The translations under genes were made by a program, and so were the position numbers. A stretch of 64,000 nt of DNA from Batrachochytrium dendrobatidis JAM81 (lineage: Eukaryota; Chytridiomycota; Chytridiomycetes; Rhizophydiales): positions 377,302-441,301 of the forward strand of contig NW_006281106.1 in the NCBI RefSeq assembly GCF_000203795.2, in the 5' to 3' direction. Positions within the stretch are counted from its first letter, which is position 1, and each line of letters begins with the position of its first letter. Below, in pieces: positions 17,983-28,700 of this stretch. Under the pieces are notes generated by a model. That model was not told where the DNA came from. It did no database searches and saw only the letters and a program-made list of their open reading frames with translations.

Positions 17983-18763
17983 AGAACCTGCTTTTCTCGT
18001 ATAGAAATCCCATTCCATTATGCATTAATTTCTTGCAACATTATACGTATTATCGGATAGATTGGTCGTCTTTCATTCAGCATTATCAGGAATGAACTCA
18101 TTCGAGTGTTTATACAAAGGACAGCTACAATACTGTTAAAAGCACAGGTTTTGTTAAACCATTTTTTATGGCTCAGTCAGGGTAGTGGAAATTATACCAC
18201 AGTATGAATCCAGAGTAGTCTTTTTGCAGGAAACAAGGCATTTTGTGATGTCTTGGCAATTCAGTAAGCGGATCAATCAGAGTGAAGCTAGAGTTGATAT
18301 TAGAGAGACAAAATGACTATACAGTTTGGTATTCTAGAGTAAACTGCCAAGAGTTGCTGATTATTGTATTTTATCCAATTCTACTGAATGTGAGCAAGTT
18401 CAATTGCCAAAACAAATTGCCCGACTTGTTTTACATTCATAAAGGCAGGTTTTTACATTGTCTTTCCTGAGCATCTTTATACTTTTGGTATTTAAAATCA
18501 GAAAACCGGTTTCTGGGGATTACAAAATACAGCGACGGATTGGTAGGATTTCCAACAATATTTAACACTTTGTGAATTCCTGCTTATTTATAAAGGTGCT
18601 TTCTTGCCCCTATCATTTAAAATAAAAACTTGGGGTTTAACAGTCAACGAACCCATAATTGTTGATTCGGGGACGATAATAACACCCATCAGCTGATTGA
18701 ACTTGTGAATCATTTCCAAATACAAGTTGTAGATTAGGCAATTAAAGGATTTACGTAGACAAG
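17983..18763. other. Transposon-derived spacer, no intact gene
   Basis: A minus-strand open stretch at 18,588-18,760 reads like a protein fragment (IHKFNQLMGVIIVPES, then MGSLTVKPQVFILND) and may be a piece of an element gene, but I cannot place it. A 62-codon plus-strand frame at 18,282-18,470 has no recognisable features. I did not find the missing half of the 9,861 integrase here. Confidence 0.4.
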
Positions 18764-18913
18764 AGTAGTATGTATAGAGCACCGAATGATACCAGTTTTT
18801 TGGCGAGAGTCCGCTGAAATTTGATGAGATTTCATCTACCAGAGTGTTGACAGAAATTTGGTAATTAGAATTGAGATTAAATTTCAAGCAAATAAGATAT
18901 TTATTATGACATA

Positions 18914-19338
18914 CTACTTTTCAATCTTGGCCTTTTTGTTTTGAATCGGAACCTTTGGCTCAAAGCAGCTTCTGAGTCGAGTCAGCGAGTCAGCAGTCAT
19001 TGTGTCGGTCAAATCCTCGCTGGACGCACGGGGAGAGACAGACTTGATGGCAGTCATAAACCAAGTGAACCAGCGAAGGATTTCAGAGAGAGATGTGCTT
19101 GTCTTGTATGTTCTGTCCATTCCAATTTCCAATAGATGAATGGTGGAAGCATACACTATCCCGTCAATATCAATCGCAAAGAAGCGAAAGTCCGTCCCAT
19201 TGGTGAGGACAGCAAGCACTGGAGTGTTCTTTCCAGCAGCCAATCGCTTTTTCAGTAGGCATCCGGCTTTAGCAAGGACTTGAGGTACTGCGCTATCGAG
19301 CCATTCTTTCTTTGCCTCCACTATCAGGAAAAAGATGT
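18914..19338 (-). CDS. Crinkler-type gene 3, C-terminal part, 5' end lost in gap
   Basis: The minus-strand frame is open from the gap edge (19,338) to a TAG at 18,914. It starts with FLIVEAKKEWLDSAVPQVLA, an E-x-K motif of the PD-(D/E)XK nuclease type, then VLAVLTNGTDFRFFAIDIDG, and ends with a basic tail (KVPIQNKKAKIEK). This C-terminal domain is of a CRN-associated restriction-endonuclease-like type but differs from that of copies 1 and 2. The header is not visible, so a full CRN cannot be confirmed. The stop lies 150 bp from the element end motif at 18,764, the same tail-to-end layout as Crinkler 2. Confidence 0.7.
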
Positions 19339-19438
19339 NNNNNNNNNNNNNNNNNNNNNNNNNNNNNNNNNNNNNNNNNNNNNNNNNNNNNNNNNNNNNN
19401 NNNNNNNNNNNNNNNNNNNNNNNNNNNNNNNNNNNNNN
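19339..19438. other. Assembly gap (100 N)
   Basis: One hundred Ns, a standard unknown-size placeholder. Open frames that span it are artefacts. Confidence 0.99.
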
Positions 19439-19439
19439 A

Positions 19440-19651
19440 ATTGGATGGACAGAACATACAAGACAAGCACATCTCTCTCTGAAATCCTTCGCTGGTTCAC
19501 TTGGTTTATGACTGCCATCAAGTCTGTCTCTCCCCGTGCGTCCAGCGAGGATTTGACCGACACAATGACTGCTGACTCGCTAACTCGACTCAGAAGCTGC
19601 TTTGAGCCAAAGGTTCCGATTCAAAACAAAAAGGCCAAGATTGAAAAGTAG
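19440..19651 (+). CDS. Crinkler-type gene 3, inverted partial copy
   Basis: From MDRTYKTSTSLSEILRWF to a TAG at 19,651, this is the same C-terminal sequence as the gene at 18,914-19,338 on the opposite strand. It is identical in protein over the shared part. The 5' part is lost in the gap. The lead-in lacks one base relative to the left arm (GGATGG versus GGAATGG), most likely a gap-edge error. The end motif follows at 19,756-19,801. Confidence 0.6.
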
Positions 19652-19755
19652 TATGTCATAATAAATATTTTATTTGCTTGAAATTTAATCTCAATTCTAA
19701 TTACCAAATTTCTGTCAACACTCTGGTAGATGAAATCTCATCAAATTTCAGCGGA

Positions 19756-19801
19756 CTCTCGCCAAAAAACTGGTATCATTCGGTGCTCTATACATACTAC
19801 T
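19756..19801 (-). repeat. Element end motif, copy 5 (inverted)
   Basis: Read on the minus strand it starts AGTAGTATGTATAG, then AGCACCGAATGATACC, AGTTTTTTGGCG, identical to the copy at 18,764. Immediately outside it begins the right arm of the 2-kb inverted repeat, and the match between the two arms ends exactly at this junction. Confidence 0.7.
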
Positions 19802-21806
19802 CACGACATGATCAGTTTGTGGTATCATACAGCCATGCAACTGACAAGTGATTGCAAGTATGACTGGTAGTTACACGTACAAATAACACTGGTTGTTATC
19901 AGGTCATTGATGTATATGGAACAAGTCGTGTCAATGTATCAATCAACAATCCAATAACTGTTGATGTAATACCCAACACAGTATACACAAACATACAGTA
20001 TTCAATCAATAATATGATTGTTGACCCATTCATAATACTCGACAAATATCAACACACCAGAAAGTTTAAATTTATTCATTAACAAATTGATTGACACATC
20101 ATCAATCTGAATCTGAACTCGACTCTTCTGAACTCGAATCTTCATATTGAAACCCAAAAAATTTCATAGCCTTTTTCACTTTTTGTTTGATACTTTCTAG
20201 TTCTCTTTCTGCTTCTTCACAATCTTCTTCCAATTGTTTTTTAGCTTCTGGGCTGTAACTTGGCTCAGACATACCTTTTCCTTTTCCTAACCCTGCCAAT
20301 TGAGTTAATCGATAAAGTGCACCATCAGAATAGGCTTGGTTTATGCTCTCTTGCAATTTTTTAAAGTCTTCAACTTTTTGCTTTAGACTATCCAAGGTTT
20401 TCTGGTCTTCTTCGCTTAATACAGCCTCTTGACTTGGAGCAGTATTTCCCGACTCTTCTTCGTTCATTGGCTGTTGCTGGTCTTGATTGGAAGTGCTTGG
20501 ACCGGGTTGATTCATCGATTGTTTCCGACTTCGTTTTGGAGCACTTGGACCAGGCTTACTGATTGGGCGTTTTCGACTTCGTTTTGGAGCATTTGGACCA
20601 GTTCGATGCAAGTATTGCTGGCCTTGTCCGGAAGTGCCTGGTTCAGGTTCATTGGTTGGACCAGGCACTTGACTGGAAGTGCTTGATGCCTGAGCTGAGT
20701 CATTGCCGTTATCTGAAACCAGTATTGCATTAGCGGTTGCTGCCGCGCTCAGTACGAACAAAATGTCAATGAACTTCATTAGATTGGTGGATGGGCTTAA
20801 AAGATGGTTAGATGAGCAGATTGTTGATTATAAAATTGAATGTACTTGGTTGTATTTGTATGTTTTGTATAGCAAACCAACCCTTTTAGGTTAACCAATT
20901 GTACAGAGTTATTTGATTGTTTGTAGCGGTTTACTATCAAACTAGACAATATGATGCTCCCTAATCATAATATCATATTGATCAATTTGATGATCGTGTC
21001 AATTGTATGATGCTTTTATGACCGTTTGATCAGGTATTTTGAAAAGCACCCTTCATGAGTGTTGTGTGGCCGCAAACGTTTTGTTTTACAACCGTATTCA
21101 TGTAAAATGGATCACTTTGATATTCATCCTGAAATGACTGTATTCTGCATTGCAATATACAATAGTTACTACACATTGACTGTATTGCGTGTTTGATATA
21201 CAACAACCACCATATGACACACAATCAGACTATATTGTCGAATCTACACTTTGTGCACTTTTAGTAACCATGCATTGTACGATCATCAAGTCTGAACCCA
21301 TATCCATGTATTGCAATCGATATATTGTGTTTGATTGTCAATACAACTCTGTACACACATTTGTTGTATTCTGAATCTCGGATACGATCGCAATCTAGTT
21401 CAACAACAATGATGACACATGCCAGTAATGCAACTGTTGTTTGCATGTCAACATTGTTATTTAGTGGTCCATTTACATCAATATGACTGCAAGTTGTCGT
21501 TATATGACGTATTCTGAGCATGGTTTTGATATTACGCATCCAGTTCCATCACATTGTTGCTGACCCATCATTGTAATGCTGTATGTATCAAACACTGGCA
21601 TGTCACCATAACCATAACCACAATCAGTAAAATGACACTCGAGTTGTTTACTGTGATCAGTATATACAACCCAGTGTGACTACACATACTGAATCCAGTC
21701 TGTTGGTTGTTCCAGTTGATCTTGATTCACTTTTGACGTTTTGTCCGAGATTGACAATACAAATGTGTCGAGCTGAACCCAAACTACGCGACTCGACTGT
21801 TGGTTC
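19801..21806 (-). repeat. Right arm of the 2-kb inverted repeat
   Basis: Reverse complement of 3,091-5,092. The inner boundary coincides with the element end at 19,801, and the outer boundary is near 21,806. It carries the second copy of the secreted-protein gene. The arms lie 14.7 kb apart and enclose the Crinkler/transposon block. Confidence 0.9.
20102..20779 (-). CDS. Small secreted Ser/Pro-rich protein with basic repeat and coiled-coil tail (copy 2)
   Basis: 225 residues, identical to the protein at 4,116-4,793: signal peptide, Ser/Pro/Thr-rich segment, two KRSRK modules, coiled-coil region and acidic Ser tail. Complete identity while the edges of the repeat have drifted points to recent homogenisation or strong constraint. 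Both copies have the same upstream sequence, so both should be expressed alike. Confidence 0.8.
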   Translation of the reverse strand: MKFIDILFVLSAAATANAILVSDNGNDSAQASSTSSQVPGPTNEPEPGTSGQGQQYLHRTGPNAPKRSRKRPISKPGPSAPKRSRKQSMNQPGPSTSNQDQQQPMNEEESGNTAPSQEAVLSEEDQKTLDSLKQKVEDFKKLQESINQAYSDGALYRLTQLAGLGKGKGMSEPSYSPEAKKQLEEDCEEAERELESIKQKVKKAMKFFGFQYEDSSSEESSSDSD

Positions 21807-23286
21807 AAACTAGTGCAAGTTAGTACTTTTGATTGTACACATCGCAAACTGTTGTTTGACCTTCAACGCAGTGCTTCCATGAATAGATTGTCAATGACTC
21901 GGTATGAAACTTTGCTCTGATGGAATCTTGTGAATGCAGCACGTTTTTTAATAAAATAAATGATGCCGTATGACAAGTTTTCAAGTTAAAAAGCAATATA
22001 CCATGATTTTATATACCTGCAGCGATGAGTTTTTTGATTGGAGATGCTCGTAAATCAAAAAATGGATTCTAGATATGCTTGCATGAACCAATTGTCAGGC
22101 TCGATTCAATAGTTTGAAATGGCTCAATAAACCGACAAACAGTTTATTGTAATGTACCATAATACTATCCTATTGGTTGCACTCCGAACCTGTCGTTGTA
22201 ATGTTGCAATTTTATTGTGAATATATCATGATCGAGTCGAGACTTGCTATTGCAAAGTAAAGACAGAGTCACTTTATTGAACGAATAAAGTCGAGTTTAG
22301 CAAGCGACCTGTCAAGATTATTAAAATTCTAAATGACACTGAATTGTACATTTATATTGAGAATAAACGTTGTTTATCAGGAAATTGAGACTATTTTTTA
22401 CAAATATTATCTACGGTGAGTACAAAAGAGATGCCAGTGTTGTTAATGTGCTATACAAGTCGGTTAACAATTGATATATTATGGCTGTCAATGAGCCAGT
22501 CTCATTAGAATTTGCTAATGTATTGGTTAGTAACATTTGTGTTAGCCTTTAGCAAGTAAAAATCGTCATATTACAACATGATGGCATTCGCAAAGCTCAC
22601 TTCATTCTCTTGCTCGAGCCATTTCTCATGTCTTGCTATCAATTCTCGAGCCTTAGTAACTAGTTCTATTGAATATGCCAAAAGTCAGATTGGTATTGCT
22701 TAAAATCAATATTGCATAGGATATCAATGCAACAGATCTTGGTCAAGTCAAACATGATTGCATACGAGGTGAATTGGTTGGCTTTTGAACTGTTTCATTT
22801 ATAGTCGGATGTCTTAGAATATGATATGGCACAAGTCTTTGGAGTGCATCTGAAGGGCTAGTGAATGGAGACAAGTCGGGAGATAGGACTGCAGAATGGC
22901 TGGCTTGCACTGCTGACTGAACTCTACCATATACAATAGCATTAAATACACACACTTGAACGAGGGCTGGATCAATGTGGCAAGTCTGCTTTACCGTTCA
23001 GTGACAAGGAGGTTATGTGCCAATTCTGTATGTGCTCGTGGTGGTTCAGGAAAACTCATGGTGAAAGTTTCCTTGCGATTCATCATATAGTCAAGAGTAA
23101 TGTGTTGTGTTGCAAAGAATTGTATAGCAAAAATCCGAGTGAAAATTATCCAAACCAGGTTTGCCTTGAATTCATTCATTACAGTATTGAGTGGTGTGCA
23201 AGAGGTTGAATAAGGTAGACACCATATAGGCACTTCCATAAACAAATGTTTTCAATAATTCTACTGTCGATTGAAGGGTTTGTTCA
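21807..23286. other. Boundary region between repeat block and core genes, no gene recognised
   Basis: AT-rich DNA without a supported gene. A short open frame at 22,743-22,955 (minus) shows no features. The last few hundred bases are the 3' region of the pyruvate dehydrogenase E2 gene. Confidence 0.5.
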
Positions 23287-25599
23287 TTAAAGAAGCATTG
23301 TCAATGGATTTTCCAGATACTGCTTGAAGCGCTGCAACCATTTTGCACCTACAGCTCCATCAACAACACGATGATCGTTGCTGAGAGTCACATTCATGGT
23401 TTTTTGAACACGGAATCCTTTGGGTGCAAGATCGTCAAGAACCAACTTGTCCTCTATCCCACCCACAGCCAAAATTGCGGCATGTGGAGGGTTGATAATG
23501 GCTGTAAAGTGCTGAACGCCAAACATGCCCAAATTGGATATGGTAAAAGTTCCACCCTGCATAGACGGATAGTTGTAGTGTTTTTAAATGGTTAGAATAT
23601 AGCAAGCAAGTGAAAGCTGTCGAGATTGTATTACCTGATATTCATGGGGAACAAGCTTTCCAGCACGTGCCTTTTCGGCAAGCTCTTTGGTTTGGTTGGA
23701 GATTGCAGCAAGGCCTTTACCCTCGGCACTATGAATAATAGGGGTAATAAGACCAGTTTCGGTAGCAACGGCTACAGCAATATCAGCAGAATGGCTCCTG
23801 AGTTTTTTGAATAGGGTTACAAGGCATGAGTAACTAAAGTAGTCATTCAGCAAGTATACGTTGCACCTCGACTTACTGTCTGATAAACGTATCATGCCAA
23901 GCACTGTTGACTTCAGGAACGTCCTTGAGCGCAAGTGCAGAGGCCTTGATAGTAAAGTCGTTGACGGAAAGCTTATATTTTCCGTTTCCTTCCTTATTAA
24001 GTGCCTCGCGTAGCCTATACAGTAAAATTGAGAATTTTGACCTGTACTGAATCCAATGCAACATATACATACTTGAGAATCTTGTCCACATTGATTTGCA
24101 CCGTAAGGTAAAAGTGAGGAATAGTCGACTTGGATTGGGTAAGACGGCTAGCAATGACCTAGGTTTAATCCATACATGGCAAAATTCTAGTTAGTCATTA
24201 TATACCAAATCATTGATCATACATGACACAGCTATCAAAATATATCCACCTTGCGAACGTTGGATAAAGGTATATCAGTAAATGCAGATCCTGCAGAAGA
24301 AGCTACAGGTGTTACAGGTGTCACAGTAGTTTGGGCATGTGTAGCGCCAGTCACAACAGGTGCACTGTAGCTTTCAATATCTGCCTTCACAATACGACCA
24401 CCAGGACCAGATCCTTTAATTGAAGCAAGCGAAATGCCACGCTCAGCAGCCAATGCTTTTGCAATAGGGCTGATAAAAGTTCGATCTGTTGGAATGATAA
24501 AAGCCATGATTAGCTGGAATTGTATATAGTGGGCGATTGTAATCTTGCTTTAAAATTATGATACGCAGCTTACCAGAAGATGATGAAGTTGGAGTTGGAG
24601 CTGGAGCAGCAGCAACCGGAGGAGGAAGAACAGTGGTGGGTGCGGGAGTAGGAGTGGCTTTAGTAGTAGCAGTGGGAGCAGGTCCAGATGACACGAAATC
24701 GGAAAATTTGTCAACATCTTGAGCATTATCAGCGATAACGGCAATTGGCTAAAGATAAAGTTCAGATATAAGCAAGGTATGAATGGTTTACACGATAAAA
24801 CAGCTTTTAAAAAACGAAACTGGGTAGTAGAGCTTACAGTATTCACGGCAACATCCTTTTCTCCTGCAGGGATAAGTATTTTGGCAAGAAAGCCTTCCTC
24901 TTGGCATTCAAAGTCCATCTGAGCCTTGTCTGTTTCAATCTCTACCAAAACATCTCCTGGACTGATCTGATCGCCAATTTTTTTATGCCACTTGCCCAAA
25001 TTTCCTATTCATTGATAGAACAACCATCATGATCGCAGAGAAAAATAGTAACAGTTATTGGATTAGAACACGTTATATGATAGTGACAGTTATGATTACC
25101 TTGAGTCATTGTGGGTGACAAGGCAGGCATACTGAGAATAGCATGCGTAGGATAATCTATAAAAATATATCGAGGTGCAGTTAGAATGTGCAGCATGCTT
25201 CATGACGGATCGTTCAATAAAACAATTCTACTCAACTGCTAGATGCATAGGTTCGACGCTGTGCAAGCGATTGACAGACAGCAGGAAAAAGACTGAGATT
25301 CCAACAAAAACGTTAGAACGATCAGACAATACATGCAAGTTGAACCAACCAAGTCTACATATAGAAACTAGGATAATAAAAAGATCAAGAATGCATTCGA
25401 GTCATGGCAAGCATGCAATGCAGAAATGATATCTGAAGATAGTGTAGATGACAAAGTCAGATGGAGAAGCGAACCTTGAAGTGTTGGAGCAGCGAGAAGC
25501 AGAGTGTATGGAAGCAGCAGTAACACACTTGGTAGCATTGATAGCAGCGCACAAAAAGGAAGAGCGAGCAACTGCACGAACAGACTGGCGAGAGATCAT
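23287..25599 (-). CDS. LAT1: Dihydrolipoamide acetyltransferase, E2 of the pyruvate dehydrogenase complex
   Basis: Ten exons on the minus strand keep phase throughout: 25599..25475, 25292..25237, 25156..25100, 25004..24838, 24748..24574, 24485..24250, 24158..24073, 24014..23877, 23797..23635, 23556..23287. They give 490 residues. A basic mitochondrial presequence ends near QRRTYASS. It is followed by a lipoyl domain ([23 protein letters not shown] with the lipoyl Lys), a Pro/Ala/Thr linker, an E1/E3-binding domain ([20 protein letters not shown]) and the catalytic acetyltransferase domain with [14 protein letters not shown]. The enzyme passes acetyl groups from E1 to CoA in the mitochondrial matrix. 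Its start is 103 bp from that of the divergent INTS7 gene. Confidence 0.97.
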
Positions 25600-25702
25600 T
25601 ATTGGAGTTGGGAAAGGAATCGCATGAACAGCAAAACCACAGTTAAGGGAGTGTCGATCTGACAATGAGCTTCTTGTCCATTCAATTACTTTTGGCATTG
25701 CA
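25600..25702. promoter_or_regulatory. 103-bp bidirectional promoter (LAT1 / INTS7)
   Basis: The two start codons face away from each other with only this stretch between them, so both promoters and 5' leaders must fit here or overlap the neighbouring gene. No clear TATA box. Confidence 0.6.
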
Positions 25703-28700
25703 ATGGCTCAGGATAACGATTGGCTTGGTGGTGGCCAGCGATGGCTTCTGGACACTGACACTGCCTGGCGATCTACAAAGGTGGATTTGAGAGTCGAGGC
25801 TCTGCTGATGCTGCCTGTTCATCTGGCTCAATCTCCTCTGCCAACCGTGCTCAAGTCTGGTAACTGTTTCTAGTCATGGTCTTGCCATTCTCTTGTACTC
25901 ATCTTGTCTTGTACTGTAGCTTTCCTAAAACTATCTGAATATTGGAGATCATGGTGGGTTGTCATCTATTCTACTGTTCAGGTCTTGTCAACTCATTCAA
26001 TCCACATCTACTATTTCTAATTAGCACCAACGATATGAGAGTTGTTCTTGCCATGATTATTTGCAAATGCGCTCGACATATTTCCTGCATAGACGACACT
26101 GATGATATCATTCGTCGGATTCTCGGTGTGGTGGGAAGCAACGATCCTTTGGCTAGATCTCTCAGTCTGTTGGTACTTGGGCATCTATCGTATGCTATTC
26201 GAAATAGATCCGAGGTTCAGGACAGGTAGTGTCTTGATTTGTCTGAATGTTCAAGTATTATGATTAAAACGGTTCTGTTCTGGCCTTTAGAGTACTCAAG
26301 GAGCTCGCTAGACCAACACCGCGCGAGATCGCTGCTGGTGTGTCTGCAGTGGACCGAATCTGGTCTGTCAAAACCAAGACGGTTTCCGTAGCTTCTTTGA
26401 GTATTCTTGGAGAGTCCATCCGATATGCTCAAGGTATCTTTTTTATTCCAATTAAACCCCTTTACTTGCTACCCTAACCTGTTATTGTAGGATTGGACGA
26501 TCAAGGAAACCTGTCATTGCGTCTTGCTCATATATTCCGTAACTGTGATCAGGATTTTCATCAAGCTATAACGGTAGTTTTATAGTGAATGCATACACAG
26601 TCTTGGTTTTTAATCATGCTTTCAAAAAACGGATAGATTAACATGGTCTCTATATCTGTAAACTTAGGCTCTGAAAATATGTACATCACTATCTATAGAT
26701 CCTTGCATATCTACCAGTTTGTCTGCTCAATCCGCTGCTTTACGAAGAACTATAACAGTGCTATCTATCCAGTTTCCTGCATTTCTTCCAAACCATATCA
26801 ACAATTTAGTGAATATTCTACACCAAGGAAACCCACATAATGATCTAATAATGGATGTTCTTGGAAACATTCTCATTCTATCAAAAGCACATTCACACCA
26901 TTTTGAAGCACACCATTTGCCTATCATTGCAAACATAATGCTGTTTAGTTTCAAGATAGGGTCGCCATTACGAATGTGTAAAATAACTGCTAGAATATTA
27001 AAGTTTTTAAGTCTAGGCGAAATGCTGTTTTTGGACGCCATACAAACTCATGCACTTGCAAAGCCGATCTCTGCTGCCATGGTTGCAATGGCTTCCTCCA
27101 ATATCATTTATTCACATGTTACTTCAGCCTTGCTGGATTTGACGTCTTTAGCTTCATCTATATTTAAAGGCTTGGTCAATCTCAAAGACAAAAAAGAATT
27201 TGGTAAGGTTGCTGTTTAAAATGTATTAAAATCAAGTTGATTACAGTCCATTATACAAGTCACGTTGCTATGATTTGAAAAAACTAATTTCAATTTCGAG
27301 TCATTAGAACAAGTTGCATTTAATCTTGCTAGCCGTATTATAATAATATGTGGGAAATCGGAAAACGACCATGTATGTCATTAAGCTTTGATAGATTCAA
27401 GGAATAGTTGTTGCACTACACTAACAGTCCATTTCTTACCAGACTCAACTTTATCCATACATATCGTCTGTTTGGAATTTGTATAACATTCTTCAACCAG
27501 ATCACAAGACATTTGTATTTGTTCAAGTTGCTGAGCTCAAACATGGTACCATGCAAAATTTGAACGATTCAGACTATTCTAATAGCATGTAATCTCACCA
27601 CTCATCCATGCACTTGTATAGCACTTGACGTATTGGCAGCCATTTGGACGCACGATTTTGATCAGTCTAGCATAGTCGAATTCTCAAAACTAATCCTAGA
27701 TTATTTGAAAAAGTCTAGCTTTCAGCAAACGCGACCAAAGCACATGGTATGCTAGCCTTGAGATATATCCAACTAGGCGTGTTTTACTGAAAAGCTCCAA
27801 TTTTTGAAAACCCTCTAGTTGAGACTTGTTCAAGTACTATGGGCGTGCCAAGATCTTTTGGACGTTGATCGGCTCAGTGAAACATCAAAAGTTTTGGAAA
27901 GCATCATGCTTTGGCTGCGTCTTCAAAAAGGTGGTTGTTGGTGGATAGTCAATATAATTCAACTTCAATTGATAGAGGGTGTAACAGTGTCGGGAGTCGA
28001 AGCAGTTGAAGGCATGATGAATCAGGTAAATGTAAAAAACGCTCAACTATTGTAGCGTTATAATCTAATGCGATACTATTGGAATTAGATTGACGTGCCT
28101 GTAGTGGTTTGCTGGCTAAAAATGTTGCAGCATTTTGCACATGCTGTTTCAACACTGGGTCATCATCATACTGATCAATTATCAAACATTAAATCTGCCA
28201 GACTATCGCTTGAAGAAGCATTGGTACAATTGCATTTGGCAGGTTCACTTGGTGTGTCAAGGACATTCCAGATTGCATATATTCAACTACTGCTTCAATT
28301 ACTATATCTACTGCCTAGAATTATGCAACTATGGGTATTTGCAAATCAACCTTTTCAAAAAAATGGCATTTGCGAGTCTGGGATTTTTGCAAAAATACAA
28401 TCTGATGCCTATGCACTGGCTGAGCAGTGGAAAGCTCTTTCTCGAGACTATTTTTGCATGGATAGAAATAGCGAAAACATTATTGCATTATATCCTTTTT
28501 AAACTATTTTTATCTGAATGCTTTGGCTTTAAAAATAGTCATTTAAACTGCATATCTTTGACTTTTTGAAAATACCTATAGAACCATTGTTCAAGCACTT
28601 GCTGATTCATGCTCACTTCACACCAATGGTCCTGAAAACTTTCACTCGTGAGTGTTGGTGTGATATATATTCATTAATATAAAGATGCTGTAGATACTCA

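Larger units (their letters stand above)
18764..19801. repeat. Near-palindrome with Crinkler arms around an assembly gap
   Basis: The left arm (18,764-19,130) and right arm (19,440-19,801, inverted) are nearly identical and both end in the AGTAGTATG / CATACTACT end motif. One difference is seen in the coding part (CTG versus CTA, silent) and one base is missing at the gap edge in the right arm. The left arm runs on to 19,338 with unmatched Crinkler coding sequence before the gap. The centre is unknown. It may be a true inverted duplication of a Crinkler-bearing element end, or a scaffold error at the gap. Confidence 0.75.

Noticed and set aside
10375..17990. 6-bp target-site duplication for the 10,387-17,982 element
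   Set aside because: Left flank TATGAC and right flank AGAACC do not match, and shifting the ends to AGCACC does not help.
17983..18763. Missing N-terminal half of the interrupted integrase
   Set aside because: None of the three frames on the minus strand shows the expected DLIDLS or SDNGTEF motifs.
19280..19651. Open frame running through the N gap
   Set aside because: It exists only because unknown bases carry no stops; the two sides are opposite-strand copies of one gene.
18764..19801. Target-site duplication around the gap palindrome
   Set aside because: Flanks GACAAG and CACGAC differ; with an unresolved centre no conclusion is possible.
1..22000. CRISPR-like or prokaryotic insertion
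   Set aside because: No regularly spaced short repeats; introns and eukaryotic families throughout.
22743..22955. 70-codon minus-strand open frame beside LAT1
   Set aside because: Downstream of the LAT1 stop, no features and no splice link to the gene.
26574..26698. Forcing a single intron in INTS7 here
   Set aside because: The upstream exon ends in phase 0 and the next good exon needs phase 1; an extra small exon is more likely but cannot be fixed by eye.
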